From Cryptosporangium minutisporangium (lineage in GTDB: Bacteria; Actinomycetota; Actinomycetes; Mycobacteriales; Cryptosporangiaceae): a stretch of DNA of 64,000 bases. This document shows, piece by piece, positions 8,477-16,233 of the stretch; position 1 is the stretch's first letter, and every line of letters begins with the position of its first letter. Location: NCBI RefSeq assembly GCF_039536245.1, contig NZ_BAAAYN010000040.1, positions 10,171-74,170 of the forward strand, read 5' to 3'. The translations under genes were made by a program, and so were the position numbers. A model generated the notes under the pieces. It was not told the origin of the DNA, did no database searches, and worked only from the letters and a program-made list of their open reading frames with translations.

Positions 8477-8534
8477 CGACGGCGTGGTCCGGGGGCTCGT
8501 CCGCGCACGCTCGTCCGGTGGCTTCGGTGCCGCA

Positions 8535-9350
8535 TCAAACGAGCGCCCGGCCGCGCCGGATCCGGCGCCGGACGTCCCAGAGCAGGTAGTTGTACGGGAA
8601 CTCGCGCACCATCGCGGGCTGCCACTTCGACAGCGTCCCGACCGTGCGCATCAGCCGGTCGAAGCGCCGCTGGCGGCGCTCGTCCCAGGGCAGCCTCATC
8701 TGCTCGCGGAACTCCGGCGGGAGGAAGCCCGTCGTCACGAACGTGTTGTACCGGCCGAACAGCGCACGGAACGGGCGCGGCAGGTAGGTGAACTGCGTGA
8801 CGGCTAAGAGGTGCTCGCGGACCGTGTCGTCGATGTGGACCTCGGCCAGCTCGGCGTCCCAGTAGCGCTGGAAGGCCTCCCGGTCGGGTGGCCACATCGA
8901 CTCCTGGACCTGCAGCGTCGTGCCGAGCGCGTGCGACCGGCGGTAGATCTCCTCGGCCTCGTCCGGCTCCAGCGTGTAGCCGAGCGCGGCGTAGACGTCC
9001 TCGAAGCCCCGGTACAGGCACGCGGCCACCCACAGCTGCAGGCGCGGGTCCATCGCGTGGTAGCGGACCGGACTGTCCGGGGTGGAGCGCACCTGCCGGT
9101 GGGCGACGTTGACCGCGGCGCGGTAGGCCGCCTTGTCCTCCGGAGAGCCGAGCATCGCGACGGCGAGGTACGACAGCGTGGTGCGAGTGCGCTTGACCGG
9201 GTGGTCGAAGAGTCGTCCGCTCTCCACCCGGCTCTCGACGACGCCGTAGCCGACGCCGGGCCGGGCGAGCTGCATGATCACGTTCGCTCCCGCGGCCATC
9301 AGCCCGGCCCCGTGCACGATCCGCCGCAGGCTGCCCTCGGTGGACGTCAT
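8535..9350 (-). CDS. MpaB-family (DUF2236) oxygenase-like protein
   Basis: Second DUF2236/MpaB-like protein in the window, 271 aa and clearly divergent from the one at 4062. It has the family hallmarks RTRTTLSYLAVAMLGS, NVAHRQVRS with the candidate heme-ligand His (about 84), and LYRGFEDVYAALGYTLEPDE. The ATG at 9350 is preceded by a perfect AGGAGG five bases upstream. It is transcribed away from a TetR gene, with a 5-bp inverted repeat in the shared promoter, so it is probably repressed by that protein. The substrate is unknown; members are implicated in oxidative cleavage of isoprenoid or lipid chains. Confidence 0.8.
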   Translation of the reverse strand: MTSTEGSLRRIVHGAGLMAAGANVIMQLARPGVGYGVVESRVESGRLFDHPVKRTRTTLSYLAVAMLGSPEDKAAYRAAVNVAHRQVRSTPDSPVRYHAMDPRLQLWVAACLYRGFEDVYAALGYTLEPDEAEEIYRRSHALGTTLQVQESMWPPDREAFQRYWDAELAEVHIDDTVREHLLAVTQFTYLPRPFRALFGRYNTFVTTGFLPPEFREQMRLPWDERRQRRFDRLMRTVGTLSKWQPAMVREFPYNYLLWDVRRRIRRGRALV

Positions 9351-9413
9351 CGATCCTCCTCGACCCATTATCTGACAACGGCCGTTCTCAAATATCGTGA
9401 CAGTCGTGTCAAG
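9351..9413. promoter_or_regulatory. Divergent promoter with inverted repeats (TetR operator candidate)
   Basis: Sixty-three bases separate the MpaB-family gene and the TetR gene. They contain the palindrome AACGGCCGTT (9377-9386) and TGACAGTCGTGTCA (9398-9411), a perfect 5-bp inverted repeat with four-base spacer. Both are plausible binding sites for the TetR protein encoded to the right, which would repress both directions. Confidence 0.5.
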
Positions 9414-10070
9414 ATGGGGGCCATGGACAGCGGGACGCTGCGGACGTACGGCGGCATCGCGGGGGCGGATCGGGCCGCCGAACGCCGGGTGCAGCTGCTG
9501 GAAGCCGGGCTCGACCTGCTCGGAGCGCCGGAGGGGCAAGGCGAGGTCACGGTCCGGGGAGTGTGCCGGCGAGCCGGGCTCACCGCACGGTATTTCTACG
9601 AGAGCTTCGCCGACCGGGACGCGCTGACCGTCGCCGTCTACGACTCGGTCGTCGCCGAGCTCGGCGCAGAGGTGCTCGCCGCGGTCGAGGCGACGCCGCA
9701 CGCAGCGCCGGCCCGGACCCGCGCCGGCCTCGCGGTCCTGGTGCGCAGCATCGCCGAGGACCCTCGCCGAGGGCGGCTGCTGTTCTCCCGGTCGCTGGGC
9801 GTCAGCCCGGTGGTGGCGGCGCGGCGGGCTGAGTCGACGCGCTGGTTCGTCGACCTGCTCGCGTCCCAGGTGCGTGCGTTCTACCGGATCGAGCGCTCGC
9901 CGCGGGTGGACGTCGCGGCGGAGCTGCTGGTGGGCGGAGTGGCGCAGATCCTCACGTCGTGGCTCGACGGTGCCCTCGATCTGAGCGCGGACGAGCTGGT
10001 CGAGCACTGCGCCGAGTTGTTCCTGGCGGTGGCCGGCGAACGGCCGGCCCGCGGTTCCGCCGACGCGTGA
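9414..10070 (+). CDS. TetR-family transcriptional regulator
   Basis: Predicted 218-aa repressor. The helix-turn-helix is at about 40-75 (EVTVRGVCRRAGLTARYFYE followed by SFADRDALTVAVYD), and the rest is the helical effector domain. The start may be ATG 9414 or ATG 9423; both are in frame and neither has a strong ribosome site. It is divergent from an MpaB-family oxygenase gene, which it probably controls. Its C-terminus is followed by a short 15-bp direct duplication and then by the convergent end of a histidine kinase gene. Confidence 0.88.
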   Translation: MGAMDSGTLRTYGGIAGADRAAERRVQLLEAGLDLLGAPEGQGEVTVRGVCRRAGLTARYFYESFADRDALTVAVYDSVVAELGAEVLAAVEATPHAAPARTRAGLAVLVRSIAEDPRRGRLLFSRSLGVSPVVAARRAESTRWFVDLLASQVRAFYRIERSPRVDVAAELLVGGVAQILTSWLDGALDLSADELVEHCAELFLAVAGERPARGSADA

Positions 10071-10071
10071 C

Positions 10072-10101
10072 CGCGGGACGTCCGGGCGCGGGACGTCCGG
10101 G
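10072..10101. repeat. 15-bp direct duplication
   Basis: The 15-base unit CGCGGGACGTCCGGG occurs twice without a gap (10072-10086 and 10087-10101) in the 49-base gap between the convergent TetR and histidine kinase genes. Each copy contains the palindromic core GGACGTCC. It could form a small hairpin, but no function is evident. Confidence 0.6.
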
Positions 10102-10119
10102 CGCGGTGGCGGAGCGGCG

Positions 10120-12615
10120 TCACCCGTCGCGGACGGGGAGCTCGACGGTGACGACGAGGCCCGGAGCGTTGTCGGTCGCGGTGATCCGTCCGCCGTGCCG
10201 CTCGACGATCGCCCGGGTGACGACCAGGCCGAGCCCCGATCCGGGCACCTCGCCGTGCTGGACCGCCGCCGACCGGAAGAACTGTTGGAACAGCTGCGCC
10301 TGCTCGTGGGCGGGCAGCCCGGTACCGGTGTCGGCGACGGTGAGCACCGCCGTCGCGTCCCGGTCGGTGAGCCGCACGGTGACCGAGCCGCCGTCCCGGT
10401 TGTACTTCACGGCGTTGGAGAGCAGGTTGTCGAGCACCTGCCGGAGCCGCTCTTCGTCGCCGTGCAGCGGCAGCGCTTCCGGGACCTCGGTGGTCAGCGT
10501 CAGCCCGGCCCGGTCGGCGGCGGGTGCGACCGCCGCGGCGCGGTCGCGGACCAGCGCGGCGAGGTCGAGGTCGGTGGGCTCCAGCGCGGTGTGGCCCGAC
10601 TCCAGTCCGGCCAGGTCCAGCAGGTCGTCGATGATCGCCATCAGGCTCTCGGTGTTGCGCTGGATCACCGCGAGCAACTGCGGGCCGTCGGCCGCCCAGG
10701 CCTCCGGGGCGTCCGCCAGCAGCTGGACGTAGGTGGCGATCGAGGTCAGCGGTGTCCGCAGCTCGTGGCCGACCAGCGCGAGGTACTCGTCCTTGGTTCG
10801 GGCCAGCTCGAGCGCGAGCTCCTCGGTGCGGCGGCGTTCCAGGTACTGACCGAGGTAGGCGGCGATACCGGCGAGGTGGGCGACGACCGCGTCCCGGTCC
10901 GGATCGCACACGTCGGTGTAGAGGGCCAGAGCCCCGACGACGTGGCCGGCCGGACCGGTGGCGCCTACCGGGACAGCCAGCCCGGTGCGGAGCCGGGGGT
11001 CCGGGACACGGAGTCCGGGAATCTCGGTCTCGGCGCTCAGGTCGTCGACCCAGACCGGTGCCGCGGCGGCCCCTGCAGCGCCCGGAAGGTCCTCGCCGGG
11101 ACCCACTGGCGCGGGGGGTGGGAGCTGCGATGCGTCCGGGTCGTCGCCGACCCACGACGCGGTCGGGCGCAGCACCTCACCCACCGGGTCGGCGAGCCAC
11201 AGCTCGGCCCGCCGCCACCCGAGCGCCGACCCGACGGCCTCGACGACCCGCGGTGCGACCGCCTCGATCGTGGGCGCGGCCAGCAGCGCGCGGTGGACGG
11301 CCAGGTCGCAGGCGTCGAGCCGGTTGGCCCGGCGCTGCGCGGTGACGTCGTGCAGCACGACGACGGCGCCGAGTCGCGCGCCGCCCAGCTGCATGGGTTC
11401 GGCGTTGACCATCAGGTGTCGCGCCGGTTGCCCGGGTACCCGGAGGTCGATCGCCACGTCGCGGACGTGGTGCCCGGCGCACGCGCGGACGGACGGGTAC
11501 TCGGCCGGGCGGAGCCGGGTACCGTCCGGGTGCCAGAGCAGGTCGCGGCTGATCCGGCTCGGGAGGCTCTCGGGCAGCGGAGCCGCCTCCGGCCCGCCGA
11601 ACATCCGCTGGAACGCGGCGTTGGCGAACAGGCTCCGCCCGTGCAGGTCGGTCGCGTACACGGGGGTGTCCATGCTGTCCAGCAGCGCCCGGAGGAGGCT
11701 CTTCTGCCTGCTGGCGTCCGCCTCGGCGATGACCTGGTCGGAGAGGTCGAGCAGCATGACGCAGAGGACCGGACCGAGGCGTCCGGGGACGACGGAGAGC
11801 GTCGCGTCGACCGGACGCTGGTCACCGGAGCGCATCGTCGCCCAGAGCATCCGATGTTCTCCCGCCAGGTGCTCGCCGGCGGACGCCCGCCGCACGGTCT
11901 CCTGGAACCACGGTGCTATCTCGGGGAACAGCACCTCGCACAGCGGCCGGCCCAGCACCTCCTCGACGGTCCAGCCGAAGAGCGTCCGGGCCGCCGCGTT
12001 CCACGCCAGCACCGCACCGTCGGCGTCGACCGCCACGAACGCCTCGGCGAGGGCGTCCAGCAGGTGCGGTGCGTCCAGCATCCCGGCGGTCAGCTCCGCA
12101 CCGACCGCGGCCACCCCCGGCAGGAGGCTGACCGTCTCGGCGACCCCGGTCAGGGCCGCGACCTGCTCCGGCGTCCAGTCGCGGCGCTGCGGGGAGACCG
12201 CGCAGACCGCGCCGACCACTTGGTCGCGGTAACCACGCAGCGGCACGCCCAGGTAGGCACCGATCGACAGGTCGGTCACCGCGGCCGCGTCCCGCGAGCG
12301 GGGATCGGTCGACGTATCGCCGATGACGACCGAGGCGGAGGTCGCGACGACGTTCCGGCAGAGCGAGTCGGCGACCGCGATCCGAGGGCTATGGACTAGG
12401 TCGTCGGCCATGCCGTGCACCCCGACGAAGTCGTCCCACTCGTCGCCGACCAGCGAGACCAGCCCGCCCGGGGCGGCGGTGACCTGCGCGGCGAGGCGGG
12501 CGACCGCATCCATCGCCAGCGGACCGCCGGCCAGCGTCGGCGCGGCGCGCCGGACCGCGTCGAGGCGGTCGGGTGCCACCTCCTGCGCGCTGTGAGCCAC
12601 GACCATGCCGTTCAC
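10120..12615 (-). CDS. GAF/PAS hybrid sensor histidine kinase
   Basis: An 831-aa cytoplasmic sensor kinase with no membrane segments. Domain order: an N-terminal GAF domain (about 25-170), a PAS domain (about 180-300, WNAAARTLFGWTVEEVLGRP), a second PAS (about 310-430, FANAAFQRMFGG), a second GAF (about 445-595), then HisKA with the phospho-accepting His in GHELRTPLTS near 615. The HATPase domain carries NLLSNAVKYN (N box), VADTGTGLP (G1) and GSGLGLVV (G2). All catalytic boxes look intact. No response regulator gene adjoins it, so its partner is elsewhere. The GTG at 12615 is the longest start, with ATG three codons later. The signal is unknown. Confidence 0.92.
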   Translation of the reverse strand: MNGMVVAHSAQEVAPDRLDAVRRAAPTLAGGPLAMDAVARLAAQVTAAPGGLVSLVGDEWDDFVGVHGMADDLVHSPRIAVADSLCRNVVATSASVVIGDTSTDPRSRDAAAVTDLSIGAYLGVPLRGYRDQVVGAVCAVSPQRRDWTPEQVAALTGVAETVSLLPGVAAVGAELTAGMLDAPHLLDALAEAFVAVDADGAVLAWNAAARTLFGWTVEEVLGRPLCEVLFPEIAPWFQETVRRASAGEHLAGEHRMLWATMRSGDQRPVDATLSVVPGRLGPVLCVMLLDLSDQVIAEADASRQKSLLRALLDSMDTPVYATDLHGRSLFANAAFQRMFGGPEAAPLPESLPSRISRDLLWHPDGTRLRPAEYPSVRACAGHHVRDVAIDLRVPGQPARHLMVNAEPMQLGGARLGAVVVLHDVTAQRRANRLDACDLAVHRALLAAPTIEAVAPRVVEAVGSALGWRRAELWLADPVGEVLRPTASWVGDDPDASQLPPPAPVGPGEDLPGAAGAAAAPVWVDDLSAETEIPGLRVPDPRLRTGLAVPVGATGPAGHVVGALALYTDVCDPDRDAVVAHLAGIAAYLGQYLERRRTEELALELARTKDEYLALVGHELRTPLTSIATYVQLLADAPEAWAADGPQLLAVIQRNTESLMAIIDDLLDLAGLESGHTALEPTDLDLAALVRDRAAAVAPAADRAGLTLTTEVPEALPLHGDEERLRQVLDNLLSNAVKYNRDGGSVTVRLTDRDATAVLTVADTGTGLPAHEQAQLFQQFFRSAAVQHGEVPGSGLGLVVTRAIVERHGGRITATDNAPGLVVTVELPVRDG

Positions 12616-12761
12616 CGCTCTTCACGACGGTGCCGCCGGTCCGCGGCCGGCAGCGAGATTCGGGGCCCACGGTATAGACCTCGCAAACAGAACAATTGAC
12701 AAAATACGCCTACCCGGATAGCGGTGCGGACCTGCCCCGCCGGTGCCCGCGTGCGGACCGG
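12616..12761. promoter_or_regulatory. Divergent promoter region
   Basis: Intergenic DNA between the histidine kinase (minus) and the acetyltransferase-like gene (plus). An AT-rich patch includes TTGACA at 12696-12701, followed after about 16-17 bases by GGATAGCG, a plausible but weak -35/-10 pair for the plus-strand gene. On the minus strand TATACC near 12672-12677 could be a -10 for the kinase. No inverted repeat stands out. Confidence 0.35.
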
Positions 12762-13433
12762 ATGCCGCATGCTCTGCGCATGAACGCTCGCCATCCCCTG
12801 CTCCGGTACTTCCTGGACGCGGCCGAGGGTCGGTTTCCCGCAGCGGACGGCGCGGTCACCACCGTGCTGGCCCTGGCGGACGGCCTGGAGTGCGTGGTCG
12901 CATTCACCGGCCACGCGGTCGTCGCCACCGCGCTGAGCGCCGCGCAGGTGGCGGCGGAGAAGCCGGACGGTTACGGCGGCGCGATGGCGCCGGACTTCCT
13001 GCGCGCGCTGGCCGGGCCCGGTGGCGACATCGGCGTCCTGGACGTCACGCTGGTCGGCCGGGGAACCGGGGGAGCGGTCGCGCTCGCCGCGCTGACCGGC
13101 GCCGACGACCACCCGCGGGTCGCCTACGCGCGGGCCCGCCGGGCGAACGTCCGCGTCTACGGGGACGAACGGGGCCTGGTGACGCTCGCCGAGGGCGTCG
13201 CCGGGCGTCCCGAGCTCTCGATCGAGCTGCACCCCCGGACCACGCACGGGCGCGGCAGCGGCCGGTCGCTGATCCGCGCGGCGCGGACGTTGGTTCCTCG
13301 CGGCGAACCGGTCTTCGCGGCGGTCTCGCCGGGCAACGCCCGCTCGCTGCGCGCGTTCCTCGCGGCGGAGTTCGTTCCGGTGGGCAGCGAGGTCCTGATC
13401 CGCCCCGACCGTGCGGCGGGAGTCGTCGGATGA
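12762..13433 (+). CDS. GNAT-like N-acetyltransferase
   Basis: About 223 aa and probably an acetyl-CoA-dependent N-acetyltransferase-like protein. The C-terminal half has the GNAT-like pattern RGSGRSLIRAARTLVPRGEP, FAAVSPGNARSLRAFLAAEF and a final beta strand FVPVGSEVLI. The N-terminal half is not diagnostic. Two in-frame ATGs (12762 and 12780) are possible; neither has a good ribosome site. The stop overlaps the ATG of the following phosphatase gene by four bases (ATGA), so the two are translationally coupled. The substrate is unknown. Confidence 0.65.
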   Translation: MPHALRMNARHPLLRYFLDAAEGRFPAADGAVTTVLALADGLECVVAFTGHAVVATALSAAQVAAEKPDGYGGAMAPDFLRALAGPGGDIGVLDVTLVGRGTGGAVALAALTGADDHPRVAYARARRANVRVYGDERGLVTLAEGVAGRPELSIELHPRTTHGRGSGRSLIRAARTLVPRGEPVFAAVSPGNARSLRAFLAAEFVPVGSEVLIRPDRAAGVVG

Positions 13434-14368
13434 AGGCCGTCTCGCTCAACACGCTCGACCTCTACGGTTCCGAGGAGCCGTCCGCGCAGGAGCGCTTCCG
13501 CGCGGTCGAGGCTTTCCTGCGGGTGGTGGACGCCGACGTCGTCGCAGTGCAGGAGATCATCGCGCCGGAGCGCGACTGGCAGGAGAAGGCCGAACTCGCC
13601 GAGCGGCACGTGCAGCAGCTGGCCGAGGCGACCGGACGCCGCTGCACGGTCGACGGGGTTCCCGCCTGCGGCGTCGGGGGCGGGGTCCACCACACCGCGC
13701 TGCTCTGGCGGGACGGCATCGAGGTCGTTCCCGGCACGGTCACCCGGCTGGGGCGGGCCGAGGCCGGGATGTGGCACTCGCTGGTCGCGGCGGTCTTCGA
13801 CCTCGGCGGCCCGACCGTACGGATCGCCTCGGTGCACCTCTCGCCGTACTCCGCGACCTGGCGCGAGCTGGACGCCGCCCAGGTGCTGCGCGCGGTCAAC
13901 TTCGGCCCGACACCGGGCCTGGTCGGTGGCGACTTCAACGGCGTCGGCGCCGACCCGGCGTACGACCCCGATCCGTACCGCCTCGGCCTCACGGCCCCCG
14001 GCCGGGACGCCGACGGCGTCGCGCCCTGGCACCCGGTCTACGCGCACGCGTGCGGGCCCGACGGCGCCGTCGACCGGCGGGCGGCGGCTCTGCTGGAGCA
14101 CTCCGGCCGGCTGCAGGACTGCGCCCGGCTCGCCGGGGCACCCTGGACCGCCACCGTCGGGCACTGGCCCACCGATCCGCACCCGCCGCGCCGGATCGAC
14201 CGCTGGTACGGCAGCTGGCATCTGCCCCCGGAGGCGGTGACCGGCTTCCGCGTGCTGGACGGCCGGTTCGCGCCGGGATTCCTGCCGCTGCGCGAGGTCT
14301 CCGACCACCTGCCGGTCGAGGTGACGCTGGACCCGGCGCGGCTGGTCAGCCCAGGTGGGCGCGGATAG
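13430..14368 (+). CDS. Endonuclease/exonuclease/phosphatase-family protein
   Basis: Predicted 312-aa metal-dependent phosphodiesterase of the EEP fold (DNase I / synaptojanin-like). Fold markers run in order: LNTLDL near the N-terminus, VVAVQEI with the metal-binding Glu (about 42), SVHLSPY, GGDFNGVG with the catalytic Asp-Asn, and the terminal SDHLPVEV with the catalytic Asp-His. No signal peptide is visible, so it probably acts in the cytoplasm. It is coupled to the upstream GNAT-like gene through ATGA. Its 3' end overlaps the end of the convergent alpha/beta hydrolase gene by 23 bases. Substrate class (nucleic acid or phospholipid) cannot be told. Confidence 0.85.
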   Translation: MKAVSLNTLDLYGSEEPSAQERFRAVEAFLRVVDADVVAVQEIIAPERDWQEKAELAERHVQQLAEATGRRCTVDGVPACGVGGGVHHTALLWRDGIEVVPGTVTRLGRAEAGMWHSLVAAVFDLGGPTVRIASVHLSPYSATWRELDAAQVLRAVNFGPTPGLVGGDFNGVGADPAYDPDPYRLGLTAPGRDADGVAPWHPVYAHACGPDGAVDRRAAALLEHSGRLQDCARLAGAPWTATVGHWPTDPHPPRRIDRWYGSWHLPPEAVTGFRVLDGRFAPGFLPLREVSDHLPVEVTLDPARLVSPGGRG

Positions 14369-15203
14369 CGGCGGCGAGCCGATCGGCGTCCTCGGTGGGC
14401 ACCGTGTGGTGGGAGGCTTCCGGGGCCGTGACCGTCGTGACGTCCGGCAGGGTCTCCTGCGCAACGCGCCGGACCCGGTCGGGGTCCTGCGACCGGCTCC
14501 GCCCGCCGGCCACGACCAGCGTCGGGACGCCGAGCGTGGCCAGCCGCGAGGCCTTCGGACGACGGGGGAGCACCGGGTTCTTCCAGCGGCCACCGGTGCT
14601 CGCCAGCTGGAGCCGCAGCCACGCCGGATCGAGTGCGCGGCCGCCGGTCTCCCAGTCGTAGAGCGCCCGCAGCCGGCCCGGGGTGTTCCGCAGCAGTACC
14701 GGCAGACCGCGCAGCAGGTAGGCCGGTGCCATCGGCGCGAAGCACGACGACGGTTCGAGTAAAGCCAGCCGCTCGACGCGGTCCGGGCGGGCGAGCGCGT
14801 AGGTAAGCGCGATCCACCCGCCGTAGGAGTGGCCGCCGAGCGCGGTGCGGTCCAGGCCGAGCTCGTCGAGGACGGCGTCCAGCCAGGTCAGCAGATCGTC
14901 GGGGCGGCGGACGCCACGGCCGCTGGGCAGGCTGCGTCCCGCGTCGCCGACCAGGTCGGGCGCGTGGACCCGGTACCGGTCCGCCAGGGCGGACGCGACC
15001 GCGAACCATGCGGTCGACGTCGCTCCGCCGCCGTGCAGCAGGACAAGTGGCTTGCCGTCGGGCGGGCCGCACCGGTGCACCCGGGTCGACCCGTAGGGCG
15101 TCGGGACGTCGAGGGCTTCGGTGGCCGCGGGCCACTGGGCCAGCACCGCGTCGTACGCGGCCTGGAATGCGGTCTCCTGGCGGCTGTCGGTGAACACGCT
15201 CAT
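14346..15203 (-). CDS. Alpha/beta hydrolase
   Basis: Predicted 285-aa alpha/beta hydrolase. It shows the oxyanion-hole motif VLLHGGGATST (about 54-64), the nucleophile elbow GGHSYGGW with Ser126, and a late His in EASHHTVPTEDADRL. The fold matches the epoxide hydrolase / esterase group; the true substrate is unknown. The ATG at 15203 is preferred because homologous sequence begins there; the further-upstream start at 15239 adds an Arg-rich stretch. It converges on and overlaps the EEP phosphatase gene by 23 bases, so no intergenic terminator exists between them. Confidence 0.85.
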   Translation of the reverse strand: MSVFTDSRQETAFQAAYDAVLAQWPAATEALDVPTPYGSTRVHRCGPPDGKPLVLLHGGGATSTAWFAVASALADRYRVHAPDLVGDAGRSLPSGRGVRRPDDLLTWLDAVLDELGLDRTALGGHSYGGWIALTYALARPDRVERLALLEPSSCFAPMAPAYLLRGLPVLLRNTPGRLRALYDWETGGRALDPAWLRLQLASTGGRWKNPVLPRRPKASRLATLGVPTLVVAGGRSRSQDPDRVRRVAQETLPDVTTVTAPEASHHTVPTEDADRLAAAIRAHLG

Positions 15204-15222
15204 GTGTCCACGGTGCACTCGT

Positions 15223-16233
15223 CTACGTGCTGTAGTCAACCCTTCCGGCAGCTAACGACCTCGTTGCCCTCTGCCGACGCCGCCGACGCCGGTTCCGGGC
15301 CCGGGTGGCGAGGTGCCCGAACAGGTTCATCGAGCCGAAAATCACGGCGCCAGTGGCGATCGCGTCCAGCCAATCGGGCACCGGCTCCTCGTGCTTCACT
15401 CCGAACGCCCCGGCGACCAACAGCACACGGACGGCGAGCCCGATCCGGGTGATCTCCGGTTCAGGCGTGTCGTCCGGCTGCGCCACGGCCGCGGAGCCCG
15501 ACGTCGGCAACGCCGCTCCGAGCCGTTCGAGTTCGGCGGCCTTCCCGAGAGCGGCCCGGTGCTCGGGATGCGCGACGTAGTGGCTGATCGCTTGGGCGAC
15601 GAAATGCGGATCGGCCCCCTCGACGGGCACCACGTCGTCCTCCACCGCCCAGCCACGACGCTGCGCCAGCTCCGGACGGGCCAGCCGGAGACGGAGCGTG
15701 AAGTCGGCGTCGGGCCGGGCCGGCTGTTCTGGGTCGAGCCCGTCCCACGGCACCCACAGGGAGCTCAGCCCTCGGTCGGCGCTGAGGCCATCGGGCGTGA
15801 GCCGCACGCCGGCCCCCACCCACATCAGCCGGGTGACGGCGCCGGCCACCGGCACCGCGACCAGCGTCGCCAGTAGCCACCACCGGTCGCCCCCGGCGGC
15901 GATGTCGATCCACGTCACGCTGACGCAGACCGCGATGAACCCCCAGCAGGAAACCCCCATCAGCACCGCGGCCCCGTGCCGCGGCGTCGCGAACGCGCCG
16001 GGATGGGCCTCCAGCGTGCGGGGCATGCGGCGGTTGAGCACGTTCAGAATGACCAGCGCGACCACGAACAGCAGCACGATCACGCCCACAGTCGGCGGGT
16101 AGATCGCAGACTGCTGGTCCGGCCGGCGAACAGCCGCGACACCCGGAAGGATCGCCGCGGCGATCCCGAGCACGGTCATTGGACGGCGCCAGCGATCCAT
16201 TGCGCGGGAGAGCCGGGCAATCGACCGGCGCAT
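15223..16233 (-). CDS. Membrane protein with PH-like segment, unknown function
   Basis: A 336-aa integral membrane protein I do not recognise. Hydrophobic segments occur at about 19-37, 46-64, 85-105 and 113-132. A cytoplasmic stretch containing VRLTPDGLSADRGLSSLWVP and WDGLDPEQ resembles a bacterial PH-like fold. Another hydrophobic pair (about 268-310) precedes a strongly basic tail (ARNRRRRRRQR). Its ATG shares a base with the stop of the upstream SARP-type regulator gene (TGATG), so the two are cotranscribed and coupled. This suggests a linked but undefined role. Confidence 0.75.
   Translation of the reverse strand: MRRSIARLSRAMDRWRRPMTVLGIAAAILPGVAAVRRPDQQSAIYPPTVGVIVLLFVVALVILNVLNRRMPRTLEAHPGAFATPRHGAAVLMGVSCWGFIAVCVSVTWIDIAAGGDRWWLLATLVAVPVAGAVTRLMWVGAGVRLTPDGLSADRGLSSLWVPWDGLDPEQPARPDADFTLRLRLARPELAQRRGWAVEDDVVPVEGADPHFVAQAISHYVAHPEHRAALGKAAELERLGAALPTSGSAAVAQPDDTPEPEITRIGLAVRVLLVAGAFGVKHEEPVPDWLDAIATGAVIFGSMNLFGHLATRARNRRRRRRQRATRSLAAGRVDYST

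Noticed and set aside
12696-12782. TTG at 12696 as the start of the GNAT-like gene
   Set aside because: That TTG coincides with a TTGACA promoter-like word and has no ribosome site. The in-frame ATGs at 12762 and 12780 are more reasonable.
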